Assembly (NCBI GenBank): GCA_019695115.1
Contig: JAIBAP010000003.1
Location: 108,746-172,745 of the forward strand
DNA: 64,000 nucleotides
Source: Caldilineales bacterium
GTDB lineage: Bacteria; Chloroflexota; Anaerolineae; J102
Direction: 5' to 3'
This document shows, piece by piece, positions 25,701 to 33,142 of the stretch. How positions within the stretch are numbered: the first letter of the stretch is position 1; each line of letters begins with the position of its first letter. Position numbers and translations under genes: made by a program. The notes under the pieces are model-generated. The model saw only the letters and a list, made by a program, of their open reading frames with translations, was not told the origin of the DNA and did not search any database.

Positions 25701-26346
25701 CGTCATTGCTGGCCAGCACGGCGCTGAAGGCCACGCCGCGAGCCAGGATCTGCTGCATGGCCGTGCGGCCGCTTTCGGGCACGTGCCTGCCAAAGGCGAT
25801 CAGCCGTTCATCGGCGACCAGGCCGTAGCGCTGCACCCCGGCCTGGTACGCGCGCAAGCGGTCGCCCGTGTCCCCCTCCATATCTTCGGGGCTGCCGGCA
25901 ATAAAGGCCAGGCGGCGATGCCCGTGGGCGACGAGATGGCTCAAGGCCTGGTCGATGCCGCCGGCGTTGTCGGCGACGACCGTCGGCCCCGGCTCCCCCG
26001 ATCCCACGAACACCAGCGGATGGCCCCCGGCCAGCACCTCCTGCAAATAGCGGGAGCGCGCGGGCGAGTGCAGCGGGTTGAGCACGATCAGGCCATCGGT
26101 GTTCCAGGGGCCGACGGGCGCAAAGTCGGAATCCTCCGCCACCACCGGCCAGACCGGCCGCAGCGGGTCGCTGGAGGTGGCCGAAGGCCCCAGGCCACAG
26201 CCCAGCAGCAGGTTGCAGCCCGATTCGCGCGCGGCCAGCCGGATGCCGCGGTAGATGGGATCGAGATAGCTGAGGGAGGTGGCCGTCCAGTAGAATTGCC
26301 AGCCGGCCAGCACGCCAATGGTGGGGCGGGTGCGGGTGTCTACCAT
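22765..26346 (-). CDS. Hybrid sensor kinase with LacI-type sugar sensor, two receivers and AraC output
   Basis: A 1193-residue one-protein phosphorelay without membrane segments. Residues about 8-300 are a LacI-type periplasmic-binding-fold sensor ending in RESCGCG, as LacI sensors do, but without the DNA-binding domain. A GAF-like region (about 430-585) and HisKA follow (STVSHELRTPLN, His about 597), then HATPase (NLISNAVKFTARG and GIGLGLAICKRL), a degenerate receiver-like segment (about 850-960), a receiver with phospho-acceptor Asp about 1009 (VVLDLMMPGLDG), and a C-terminal AraC helix-turn-helix pair. It probably senses an imported glucan sugar and activates the locus. The layout recalls Bacteroidetes hybrid two-component systems but with an intracellular sensor. 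Confidence 0.92.
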   Translation of the reverse strand: MVDTRTRPTIGVLAGWQFYWTATSLSYLDPIYRGIRLAARESGCNLLLGCGLGPSATSSDPLRPVWPVVAEDSDFAPVGPWNTDGLIVLNPLHSPARSRYLQEVLAGGHPLVFVGSGEPGPTVVADNAGGIDQALSHLVAHGHRRLAFIAGSPEDMEGDTGDRLRAYQAGVQRYGLVADERLIAFGRHVPESGRTAMQQILARGVAFSAVLASNDESAFGAIQALQEAGRSVPGDVAVIGFDNRLESAVLDPPLTSVHVPLFNMGYQAVARLRQQMAAPTPKPERFPVPTRLVIRESCGCGHSPERPQALEVTLPPLAAEKTPAPEAQLARKMAAAVLAETQGLGGDEVERLCLRLLAALTASLQADEPGHFRRALADILERAAAVRDDTHGWQVALTILRADLPEALAAPAGADALIDEARVAISAAMRRQYRQLVVDQRRLGDRIGVLTARLLTALDETQIYDILAQHLPAIGIHTAWLGLFEAEGDDAVAWTLARAVTPPRQETLRIRSRAFPPLAWVEADRPFSLALLPLAGQLGGAGFVAFEAVKLDALGAIAQQMGAALNVARLYRDATEGRRLAEEADRMKSRFLSTVSHELRTPLNLIVGTSGLLLRDSAEAEAPLPEQVQRDVERIHSHARHLGRLIDDVLDLASSDAGQLRLTYDFVDLGQELRLAAETGRQLAADKGLAWQQSLPESGPLVWGDRTRLQQVILNLISNAVKFTARGEVGLQVEQEGETVTVSVRDSGIGLPPAEQSAIFEEFKRSERSIRQGYGGIGLGLAICKRLVELHHGTIGVYSSGEEGAGSVFYFTLPTVTPPSAANRALSLPQVRGAGRVLVLSSEPGGGRLRAELERRGLSAQVCFLHDSAIWLAQLLSGEYSAVVLDISQGGERAWEALKLLKHNPSTQHIPTLFYAASATGGAVLELDYLTKPIEVASLARALDQQWLASGPEARARTFLVVDDDADTLDLHRRIIQSQARGNRVLTAGDGHEALQILQHREVDLVVLDLMMPGLDGFGVLEAMQSQPRTRDIPVMVITGQVLTEAEMARLNHGVTTVMSKGMFDLDETLAQLQAALERRHKLSDEAQRAVRKAMAYIHEHYAEPISRQDLARYVSMSEDYLTHCFRQELGMTPIAYLNRFRVSQARHLLAETDRSITAIALDVGFSTSGYFSRVFHREAGVSPEAFRRQREG

Positions 26347-26455
26347 GATCGCCGTTCAGACCCAGGTGGGAGGGGCTGCGTGAGGGCTATCCTGGCAGTG
26401 TACTCGTTCGGGCGGGTTCTGTACAGTGGTGGGGGAGTGACAGGCGCTTGGGCCA

Positions 26456-27355
26456 CTACAGGGCGCGGTTCAGGCCCCAGTCGTAGGGCTGAGCCGCCAG
26501 CCGCAGGCGCGTTCCCTGCGCGTGCAGCCAGTCGCGCGCTTCGCCGGCGGGCAGATGGCGCGCCAGAAAGGCCAGCACGCCCTGGCGGCCGCCGAAGTCG
26601 CCGGCATACCAGCGAAAGATGGCGGAGAGGCGCACGATCCCCTGCTCCGGATCGACCGTCACTTCGTTGGCGACAAAGCCGGCTGTGGCCAGGTCGAGTT
26701 GGGCGTCGATGGCGGCGGCGTCGTAGAAGGCGATGGGCGGGCAGGAGCGGCTGGCGCAGTTGAGGGCGAAGTGGATGCGCGGGTCCAGAGGCGTCACCCG
26801 CCAGGCCAGCCGCGCATCTGAGGGGCCGAACTGCGGCCCAGGAATCGTCCAGTGGGGCCGGTTGGCGCGCAAGATGCCATGCTCGATGTCGTTGGCGCTG
26901 AAGCGCTGGCCGCCCACGTCGTAGGCGGCGCGGCGAAAGAAGCTGATCACCCCCAGCCGCCCCTCGGTCACGCTATCTTGCACGCCAAAGGTGATGGCGG
27001 CGTCGATCACCAGCACATTGTAGAGGTTGATCCAGAAGGCCAGGCGTTGTGCGCGCGTCGACAGATCGGCCAGATTCAGGCGGCGCAGTTGCGGGGTGAG
27101 ATCATGGCGCAGGGCGGCGTAGGCGTCGCTGGCTCGCAGCCGGGCGTAATCCACCCCCCGGCCCTCCTCGTCGATGCCGGCAGCCTGCAGCGCGTTGGCC
27201 GCGGTCTTGAGCGCCGTCGCCAGGTCGGCGCCGGGCGGTGGCTGGCCGCCGGCGGCGCCATCGTTCAGTACAGCGTCACGCCGAAAGCCCAGGCCGCGGC
27301 TAAGCAGCGTCTCGCGAGCGTTGACCAGCATATCACCTGGTGTCATGGCCTTCAT
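26456..27355 (-). CDS. DUF547 family protein
   Basis: A 299-residue protein with DUF547 hallmarks: RLAFWINLYNVLVIDA, ANDIEHGILR and HFALNCASRSCPPI. The family's function is unknown. No signal peptide is evident at the chosen start. The ATG overlaps the stop of the upstream redoxin-like frame by ATGA, so the two were translated from one message at some stage. Confidence 0.87.
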   Translation of the reverse strand: MKAMTPGDMLVNARETLLSRGLGFRRDAVLNDGAAGGQPPPGADLATALKTAANALQAAGIDEEGRGVDYARLRASDAYAALRHDLTPQLRRLNLADLSTRAQRLAFWINLYNVLVIDAAITFGVQDSVTEGRLGVISFFRRAAYDVGGQRFSANDIEHGILRANRPHWTIPGPQFGPSDARLAWRVTPLDPRIHFALNCASRSCPPIAFYDAAAIDAQLDLATAGFVANEVTVDPEQGIVRLSAIFRWYAGDFGGRQGVLAFLARHLPAGEARDWLHAQGTRLRLAAQPYDWGLNRAL

Positions 27356-27895
27356 CCTTTTCTAGTCTGCGGCGCGGGGGTGGGGGTTGGCATGGTCGCA
27401 GCATGTGTGATCTGCTCGAGTACGGCCAAGAGCGTCTCCACAGCCGGCCGGTCCAGCGGGTCCTTGCTGGTGTGGGCCAGGCGGAGGACGCCGGTCGCAT
27501 CGAGGACGAAATCGCCGCCCAACTGGTGCGGGTCGCCCTGGATGCGGCGCAGCTTCTGTCCCGCCAGCATCAGCTTGAGATAATGCCATAGGACTTTCGG
27601 ACTCCATACCCGCAGGACCGACGCCCCCAACCCATAGGCCTGATACGTGACCCGCTCTGGGTCCAGCAGCAAGGGAAAGGGGGCGCCGGTGTCGTGCAGC
27701 CAGGCGCGCGCCCAGTGCTCGGCGCCGAAGGAGATGAGCAACACCTGCGCGCCCAGGCGCTGGAACTCGTCTGCGGCGTGACGCAACTGCGCCACGTGCT
27801 GGCGGCAGGGCAGTCAGCCCAGGTGGCGCAGGAAGACCAGCAACGCGATCTGCCCGCGATAGTCGCTGAGCGCCACGGGCTGGCCTTCCAGGGTT
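27352..27895 (-). pseudogene. Peroxiredoxin-like redoxin, 5'-truncated, TGA at the catalytic Cys
   Basis: From 27795 down the frame encodes a good match to peroxiredoxin-like (AhpC/TSA, SelL-related) proteins: RQHVAQLRHAADEF, GAPFPLLLDPER, then GGDFVLDATGVLRLAH. Upstream the same frame reads LEGQPVALSDYRGQ and VFLRHLG, then a TGA (27814-27816) exactly where the family has the first Cys of its CxxC motif, then LPC. So it is either a UxxC selenoprotein or a nonsense mutation. The 5' end is missing: no ATG, GTG or TTG exists in frame before the join to the dehydrogenase fragment near 27895. Overlap with the DUF547 start suggests former coupling. Confidence 0.7.
27787..27808 (-). promoter_or_regulatory. 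Possible bacterial SECIS hairpin after the in-frame TGA
   Basis: Five bases after the TGA the minus-strand RNA can form an 8-bp stem with one bulged C and a five-base loop beginning with G. This is the general shape and place of a bacterial selenocysteine insertion element, though the TGA-to-loop distance (14 bases) is on the short side. Confidence 0.3.
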
Positions 27896-28385
27896 GGACG
27901 CGGCCCCAGCCCTTGTCTGCCGCCGGCGCCAGGGTCGCGAAGATGGGGCGCAGGCCAGCGACGACCTGCTCATCGCCGCCGATCATCAGGCTGTAGCCTT
28001 CGGCCAGGCCCCAGACGCCGCCGCTGGTGCCCACGTCCACGAAGTGCAGGCCGCGTGCCTGCAGGGCGGCGGCGCGGCGCATTGAGTCCTTGTAGTTGCT
28101 GTTGCCGCCGTCGATGAGAATGTCGCCGGGGCTGAAACGCTCGGCCAGGGCGTTGACCGTGGCCTCGGTGGCCGCGCCGGAGGGCACCATCACCCAGGCG
28201 ACGCGCGGGGACGGCAGGGCCGCCGCCGCCTCATCCAGGGTGCGAGCGCCGGTCGCGCCAGCCGCTTCGGCCGCCCGGATGGCTGTCTCATTGAGGTCAT
28301 AAGCGACCACTTCGTGGCCGCCGCGCAGCAAGCGGGTCGCCATGTTGGCGCCCATCTTGCCCAGGCCGATCATGGCGATTTTCAT
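27896..28385 (-). pseudogene. 6-phosphogluconate dehydrogenase (NAD-type), 3'-truncated
   Basis: About 163 residues of the short (roughly 300-residue) 6-phosphogluconate dehydrogenase type remain: MKIAMIGLGKMGANMA (NAD-binding), LIDGGNSNYKDS, then VGTSGGVWGLAEGYSLMIGG, and the match ends at LAPAADKGWGRV. The catalytic Lys-containing helical half is absent; the sequence switches into a redoxin in another frame. An internal deletion, or an assembly join, explains this best. The ATG overlaps the CBM48 stop by ATGA, so it was the second gene of an operon. An active enzyme is not expected. Confidence 0.85.
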
Positions 28386-28729
28386 GCGTTTGCAGTCCTT
28401 TCGTCTGAATGTCGTTTGAAGTCTGGGTCGGTGACAACGACAAAGTTGTCGCTGCCGTAGATGTTGTATACGTGGGCGTCGGCCTCCTGGTCGTTTGTCC
28501 AGTCCTTGCCATCGACCAGGTAGCGAAACTGGTAGGCCCGCCGTGGCTCCAGGTCAACCGTGATCCGCCACACGCCCGAGCCATTGCGCCTGAAGGGATG
28601 CGATTCGGTGTTCCACTGGTTGAAATCGCCCACCAGCGTGATGCGATCAGCCCAGATGCAATCGGGAAGGCTGAACGTCACCTGAGCTGCCAGTCGGCCA
28701 TCCAGCTCGACGAAGGTCTTGCGGATCAT
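28382..28729 (-). CDS. Single-domain CBM48/AMPK-type glycogen-binding protein
   Basis: A 115-residue protein consisting of one early-set domain: ITLVGDFNQWNTESHPF is the typical GDFNxW motif of CBM48, followed by VWRITVDLEP and YQFRYLVDGKDW. It should bind alpha-glucan such as glycogen but has no catalytic part. The ATG at 28729 follows GGAGG. The next gene is the truncated 6-phosphogluconate dehydrogenase (ATGA overlap). A second single-domain CBM48 protein is encoded at 47249-47545. Confidence 0.88.
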   Translation of the reverse strand: MIRKTFVELDGRLAAQVTFSLPDCIWADRITLVGDFNQWNTESHPFRRNGSGVWRITVDLEPRRAYQFRYLVDGKDWTNDQEADAHVYNIYGSDNFVVVTDPDFKRHSDERTANA

Positions 28730-28746
28730 GGCTTGCCCTCCATAGA

Positions 28747-29490
28747 TCATGGTGCGGTGTGAGCGGCCATCAGCGCCTGCGCCGCCGCCGGCAGGCGGCG
28801 CGGGTCGTCCACGATCCAGCGTTCATCCAGCAGCCGGCCCGCGTGCAGCGCCTCGCGGGTGAAGGGCGTGCTGACGGCGATGACGTGCATGCCCGCGGCC
28901 AGGGCCGCTTCGACGCCGCTGGGCGAGTCTTCGATCACCAGGCATTCGTGCGGGGAGACGCCCAGTTCGTGGGCAACCAGCAGGTAGATCTCCGGGTCGG
29001 GCTTGCCGTGCTCCACGTCGTCGCGGCTGGCCACGAAGTCGAACTCGTTTTGCAGGCCCAGGATGCGCAGCACCCGCTGCACCTGCGGGCAGTAGGACAT
29101 GGTGGCCAGGCCAACTTTGCAGCCGGCCTGGCGGGCGGTGTGCAGCAGGGCGACGTTGTGCGGCCACTGGTTGCGCCGCAGCACATCGGGGTCGGCCAGG
29201 ATCGCCTCGTAGTGACGCAGCCGGAGCTGGATGTAGACCTGCCAGGGCGTGGCGACGCCGAACTCGGCCAGGCGGGCGGCAGCGACCTCGGCCAGGCCGA
29301 AGCGCTCGACCAGGGCCGCCGCCACTTCGCTGCGGGACAGACCGACCACATCTTTGAAAGCCGACAGCACCGCCTCCTCGGTCACGGCATCGGGCCGCAA
29401 TTCGACCGCTGCCTGGGCGTAGGAGAGCGCCTTCAGCCGCTCGGTCTGCACCAGCGTGCCGTCCAGGTCGAAGATCATGGCTCGAATCAT
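28747..29490 (-). CDS. HAD-superfamily phosphatase/phosphomutase, beta-PGM-like
   Basis: A 247-residue HAD hydrolase. MIFDLDGTLVQTE (motif I with two Asp), LATMSYCPQ (motif II), HGKPDPEIYLL (motif III Lys) and VIEDSPSGVEAA (motif IV) are all present, and the large helical cap resembles beta-phosphoglucomutase or GPH-type phosphatases. The start at 29490 is placed at MIRAMIFDLDG. It is close to the CBM48 and 6-phosphogluconate dehydrogenase genes, so a sugar phosphate is the likely substrate. Confidence 0.88.
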   Translation of the reverse strand: MIRAMIFDLDGTLVQTERLKALSYAQAAVELRPDAVTEEAVLSAFKDVVGLSRSEVAAALVERFGLAEVAAARLAEFGVATPWQVYIQLRLRHYEAILADPDVLRRNQWPHNVALLHTARQAGCKVGLATMSYCPQVQRVLRILGLQNEFDFVASRDDVEHGKPDPEIYLLVAHELGVSPHECLVIEDSPSGVEAALAAGMHVIAVSTPFTREALHAGRLLDERWIVDDPRRLPAAAQALMAAHTAP

Positions 29491-29533
29491 GGGAAGTAGC
29501 CCTGCCGTGCGCTTGTGAACGGTTGGCGGTAGC

Positions 29534-29971
29534 TCAGGCCAGGGCGACGTAGACCAGGGCGACGACCAGGCCAAAGACCAGATGGCCCATCACCAGCCCG
29601 ATCAATCTGGCCATGCCGCCGCTGCCGCCGGCCGCGCTAGTGGAGGAGGAAGGCATCATGCGGGACATCATGGGCATCATGACGCCAACCACGAGTCCGT
29701 GCACCAGGCCGAAGATCAGGCCCCAGACCACGGCGGCGCTGCCGATGCCCCGGCCCCACAGAAAGGTGTAGATCAGGGCGAAGACGATGCCCATCATGAA
29801 GTGCATGACCGCGCCGATGACCCTGGCCCGGCCTGCATCCTTGCTGACCATCGAGCCGAGCATGCCCATGATATCCATCTTGGGCATGCCCATGGCCGGG
29901 GCCAGCATCATCAATAGTGTCATGGCGGCGGTGCCGGCCAATCCGGCGATGACTGCGGCGAATACGTTCAT
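29534..29971 (-). CDS. Small multi-pass membrane protein, DUF6789/YagU-like
   Basis: A 145-residue Met- and Gly-rich membrane protein with about four helices (residues 5-25, 50-72, 78-98 and 118-142). Conserved small residues and HFMMGIVFALIY resemble the DUF6789 or YagU-type family, whose function is not settled. The ATG at 29971 follows AAGGAG. Its Met-rich stretches and its place next to the mercury operon hint at a metal link, but this is speculative. Confidence 0.65.
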   Translation of the reverse strand: MNVFAAVIAGLAGTAAMTLLMMLAPAMGMPKMDIMGMLGSMVSKDAGRARVIGAVMHFMMGIVFALIYTFLWGRGIGSAAVVWGLIFGLVHGLVVGVMMPMMSRMMPSSSTSAAGGSGGMARLIGLVMGHLVFGLVVALVYVALA

Positions 29972-30172
29972 CGTTGTGTCTCCTTGCAAGTGAATGAGAG
30001 TGAATCGTTCTCCGGGCCACTATCGCTGTGACGATCGATGCCAGCGGCCCGCTTGCTTGTTCTCGACGCCTTGCCCAGGATGGGTCTTACCCTCGCGGTC
30101 GGCTGCGGCGCCCAGACTATGTGCTCGTTCGCCCCAACGCGGGTGTTATGTGCACAAAGCACCGGCGGCGCC

Positions 30173-31864
30173 TCAGGCCGCACAACACGAGAGCTGCGCC
30201 ACGTCTTTCTCGAAGGTCTGCGCGGCCAGCTTCAGCCCCTCCACCTGCGTCAGGTAGGGGAACAGCATTTCGCGCAGGTCGTCCACGCTGAAGCCGTAGC
30301 GCAGGCCCATGCGGATAGCCAGCGCCGCGGTCTGGATCACCTCGCCGGCCTCGGCCGCCAGCACTTGCGCGCCCAGCAGCAGGTTCGAGTTTGCGTCGGC
30401 CACCAGCTTGATCAGCCCGCGGGTGTCGCGGGCGGCCAGGGCGCGGGGCACGTAGGCCAGGGGCAGGGTGGTCGTCTTGACATCGTAGCCGCGCTCGACG
30501 GCCTGCGCCTCGGTCAGGCCGACCGTGGCTACCTGCGGGTCGGTGAAGATCACGTCGGGCAGCACGCCCAGGTCCAGCCGCTGGCGGTTGCCCTCCAGCG
30601 CGTTCGCGGCGGCGATGCCGCCGCCAGCCGCGGCCACGTAGACCAGCTTGGGGTGCCGCGTCACATCGCCCGTGGCGTAGATGCGCAGGTTGCTGGTCTG
30701 CATGAACTCGTTTACGACGATGAAGCCGTCCTTGTCCAGCGTCACCCCGGCCTCCTCCAGGCCCATGTCGGCGGTGCGCGGCGTGCGACCCACGGCCATC
30801 AGCGCCTGCTCGGCCCGGAACTCCCGCCGCTCGCCGTCCACCTCCGCCGTGACCACGGTCTCACCCGCCTCCTGGCGGATAGCCAGCGGCTTGGCGCCGG
30901 TGTGGACGGCCAACCCCTCGGCCCGCAGAGTGCCGGCCAGCGCCTCGGCGATCTCCGGCTCGTGTTCGGGGATCAGCCGCGGGCTACGCTGCAAGATCGT
31001 CACCTGCGTGCCGAGACGGGCGAAGGTCTGGCCCAGCTCCAGGGCGATGGCCCGGCCGCCAATGACGATCAGCGAGCGCGGCTGCTGCTGCAGCGCCATG
31101 ATCGAGGTGCTGGTCAGCGCCTCCACCTCTTCGATACCTTCCAGGGGTAGGATGCGAGGCGCGGCGCCGGTCGCGACCACGATGCGGCCGGCTGTGAGCG
31201 TGCGGCCATCGTCGAGGGCGATGCCGCCGTCGGCTTGCAGGCGCGCCCGGCCCCGGATCAGGGTGATGGCGTCGCCGTAGAAGGCCAGCACATCCTCGTA
31301 CTTGCTTCGGCGCATTTCGCCCACCAGCTCGTCCTTTTGCCCGATCAGCGCCGGCCAGTCCAGGCCGACGACCTGCGTGTGGACGCCGGCGAAGGGATGA
31401 TGGCCCGCCCGGTGATAGGCCTCCGCCGCCCGGATCAGCGTCTTGGAGGGCACGCAGCCGATGTTGACGCAGGTGCCGCCCACGACGCCGGCCTCGATGA
31501 TGACGGCCCGCCGGCCCAGCTCGGCTGCCTTGATCGCCGCCGCCATGCCGCCGCCGCCCGTGCCGATCACGGCCAGGTCGAAGTCGAAGTCCTGGTCAGG
31601 CGCAGGCGGCGGTTCGGGGACGACCGCGGAGCGCTGGCGCAGGCTGGCATGATAACCAGCCTGCTTGACGGCGCTGATCAACTGCGCCTCATCGACGCCG
31701 GGTTGGGCTGACAGGATCGCCCTTTTCGACGTCCAGCCGGGCACCTCCACCTGCACGACGCCCTCGACGCCTTGCAGCGCCTTGGTCACATGGCGGGCGC
31801 AGGCGTCGCAGGTCATGCCGAGGACGGCCATCTCGATCTGTTGGGTTGATGTTTTGTTGTTCAT
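30173..31864 (-). CDS. merA: Mercuric reductase with N-terminal HMA domain
   Basis: A 563-residue flavoprotein that reduces Hg(II) to Hg(0) with NADPH. The N-terminal HMA domain has GMTCDACARHV; the redox-active pair is in GGTCVNIGCVPSK; FAD-binding GTGGGGMAAA and the later GDVTRHPKLVYVAA follow; and the C-terminal LSCCAA carries the vicinal Cys pair that hands Hg to the active site. The ATG at 31864 follows GAGGAG. It is the last gene of merR-merF-merA, 44 bases after merF. All key residues are present, so it should be functional. Confidence 0.95.
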   Translation of the reverse strand: MNNKTSTQQIEMAVLGMTCDACARHVTKALQGVEGVVQVEVPGWTSKRAILSAQPGVDEAQLISAVKQAGYHASLRQRSAVVPEPPPAPDQDFDFDLAVIGTGGGGMAAAIKAAELGRRAVIIEAGVVGGTCVNIGCVPSKTLIRAAEAYHRAGHHPFAGVHTQVVGLDWPALIGQKDELVGEMRRSKYEDVLAFYGDAITLIRGRARLQADGGIALDDGRTLTAGRIVVATGAAPRILPLEGIEEVEALTSTSIMALQQQPRSLIVIGGRAIALELGQTFARLGTQVTILQRSPRLIPEHEPEIAEALAGTLRAEGLAVHTGAKPLAIRQEAGETVVTAEVDGERREFRAEQALMAVGRTPRTADMGLEEAGVTLDKDGFIVVNEFMQTSNLRIYATGDVTRHPKLVYVAAAGGGIAAANALEGNRQRLDLGVLPDVIFTDPQVATVGLTEAQAVERGYDVKTTTLPLAYVPRALAARDTRGLIKLVADANSNLLLGAQVLAAEAGEVIQTAALAIRMGLRYGFSVDDLREMLFPYLTQVEGLKLAAQTFEKDVAQLSCCAA

Positions 31865-31908
31865 GGTTCTGTCTCCTCGATAACTGGTAGGGCGATGCCT
31901 GGTTGGTT

Positions 31909-32106
31909 CTACCTGCTGCGCCAGACGGCGTACAGAGTGATACCCAGAAAAATGAATAGCGCCGGGAAGAGCACGTAGTCCAGATAGCCGACAGCCCAAC
32001 TCAGACCGACAGCCGCAAATAGCACGACAAGAATTGGCGTGAAGCAACAGAGCGCGGCAATCACTGTGCCTATCACGCCGAATTTCAGAAGAAACGTTCG
32101 ATTCAT
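31909..32106 (-). CDS. merF: Mercury transporter MerF
   Basis: A 65-residue inner-membrane protein with two helices. ALCCFTPILVVL contains the Cys pair and Pro of the first helix of MerF/MerT transporters. A second Cys pair, present in many MerF proteins, is not visible here. It should bring Hg(II) into the cytoplasm for MerA. Its ATG overlaps the merR stop by ATGA. Confidence 0.88.
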   Translation of the reverse strand: MNRTFLLKFGVIGTVIAALCCFTPILVVLFAAVGLSWAVGYLDYVLFPALFIFLGITLYAVWRSR

Positions 32107-32531
32107 GTTTTGATCCTGCTTTCTTGTATGTGTTGTTCGAGGGATGCGAGGAAGGGACACTCACCTTTAGGGCCGTCCTGTGCGCAGGCGGCGATCAGGT
32201 CCTTCAGTGCGCCCTGGATGGCCTGGAGCGACCGGATCTTCTCGGCCACATCCGCAGCCTTGCCCTCGGCCCGATGACGCACCTCGTCACAGGAGGTTTT
32301 TGCGTCCACCCGCAATGCCAACAGTTCTCTGGTCTCGGCCAGGGTGAAACCCAGGGCCTTTGCTTGCTTGATAAAGCGCAGGCGGGACACGCTTTCCGCG
32401 CCATAAAGTCGATAGCCAGATTCGGTGCGCGGCGGATCAGGTAGCAAACCCCGGCGTTCGTAATAGCGGATGGTTTCGATGGGGACCCTGCTCTGCCTGG
32501 CTATCTGCCCGATTGTGAGCGATTTCGACAT
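32103..32531 (-). CDS. merR: Mercury-responsive regulator, MerR family
   Basis: A 142-residue MerR protein. The helix-turn-helix starts LTIGQIARQSRVPIETIRYY and ERRGLLPDPPRTESGYR follows. Three Cys, one in KTSCDEV and two in AACAQDGPKGEC, match the Hg(II)-binding set of MerR. It should repress and, with Hg, activate the merRFA operon by untwisting the promoter. It is the first gene of its own operon, as in Gram-positive mer operons, rather than divergent. Confidence 0.93.
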   Translation of the reverse strand: MSKSLTIGQIARQSRVPIETIRYYERRGLLPDPPRTESGYRLYGAESVSRLRFIKQAKALGFTLAETRELLALRVDAKTSCDEVRHRAEGKAADVAEKIRSLQAIQGALKDLIAACAQDGPKGECPFLASLEQHIQESRIKT

Positions 32532-32567
32532 AGGATGGCTCCTCTCTTGTTCAGGTGGTATCAGTTC

Positions 32568-32650
32568 AGGTGCGACGCACTTTGAGCGACTTCAGAACCG
32601 GCATTGTGCTGAAACCCGAGTCATCGACGCTCGCGAAGTGCGTCGCACCT
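32568..32650. repeat. 83-bp element with 15-bp perfect inverted ends, in the mer leader
   Basis: AGGTGCGACGCACTT (32568-32582) and AAGTGCGTCGCACCT (32636-32650) are exact inverted copies. The element lies between the mer promoter and merR, so it is transcribed as a hairpin-forming leader. Confidence 0.85.
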
Positions 32651-32680
32651 CTAAGGCGAACACTTACTTCAGGTGCAGTC

Positions 32681-32712
32681 AGTGTACACCCTGCACCATA
32701 CTACAGAGTCAA
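32681..32712 (-). promoter_or_regulatory. MerR-type promoter of the mer operon
   Basis: On the minus strand TTGACT (32707-32712) and TACACT (32681-32686) are separated by 20 bases, the over-long spacer typical of MerR-controlled promoters. The spacer contains an imperfect dyad (CTCTGTAG and CTGCAGGGT-like halves). It drives merRFA, about 150 bases upstream of merR. Confidence 0.75.
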
Positions 32713-32782
32713 GGGCCAATTTCCTCAAACGAGCAAAGAAGTCCGGCTCTTGAAAAAGTCGGACTTCTGGGTCAACCGGCCT

Positions 32783-33142
32783 TCATTTCTTCCCGGTCAA
32801 TTTTTGGGCCGCGACGACGACGACCGCTTCCGAAGCAATGCCAAACTTCTCGTAGAGCACGCTGGCCGGGGCGCTGGCGCCGAAGCCATCCATGCCCACC
32901 ACCGCGCCGTCCAGCCCGACGTAGCGCTCCCAGCCCAGCCTGATCGCCGCTTCCACGGCCACGCGAGCGCGCACCGCCATGGGCAGCACGCTCTCGCGAT
33001 ACTCTGCCGACTGGCGGTCGAACAGATCCCAACTGGGCATGGAAATGACATGGACGTTGACGCCTTCGGCGGCCAAACGCTTGCCTGCGGCCAGGGCGAA
33101 CTGTGTCTCGGAGCCGCTGCCGATAATCGAACGGTTCGGCAG
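32783..33142 (-). pseudogene. Transketolase C-terminal fragment
   Basis: About 115 residues match the end of transketolase: IIGSGSETQFALAAGKRLAA, VISMPSWDLFDRQ, then GLDGAVVGMDGFGASAP. The thiamine-diphosphate and pyrimidine domains (over 500 residues) are absent, and upstream of about 33142 the frame no longer matches. It is a relic left after deletion or rearrangement next to the mer operon. Confidence 0.88.

Noticed and set aside
22816..26763. Very long open frame on the plus strand opposite the hybrid kinase
   Set aside because: GC-rich antisense shadow: no family motif, Arg/Gln/His-rich composition, and the minus strand has clear kinase motifs throughout.
30000..30170. Possible short gene between the DUF6789-like gene and merA
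   Set aside because: Short open frames only, with no ribosome site or family match; probably spacer.
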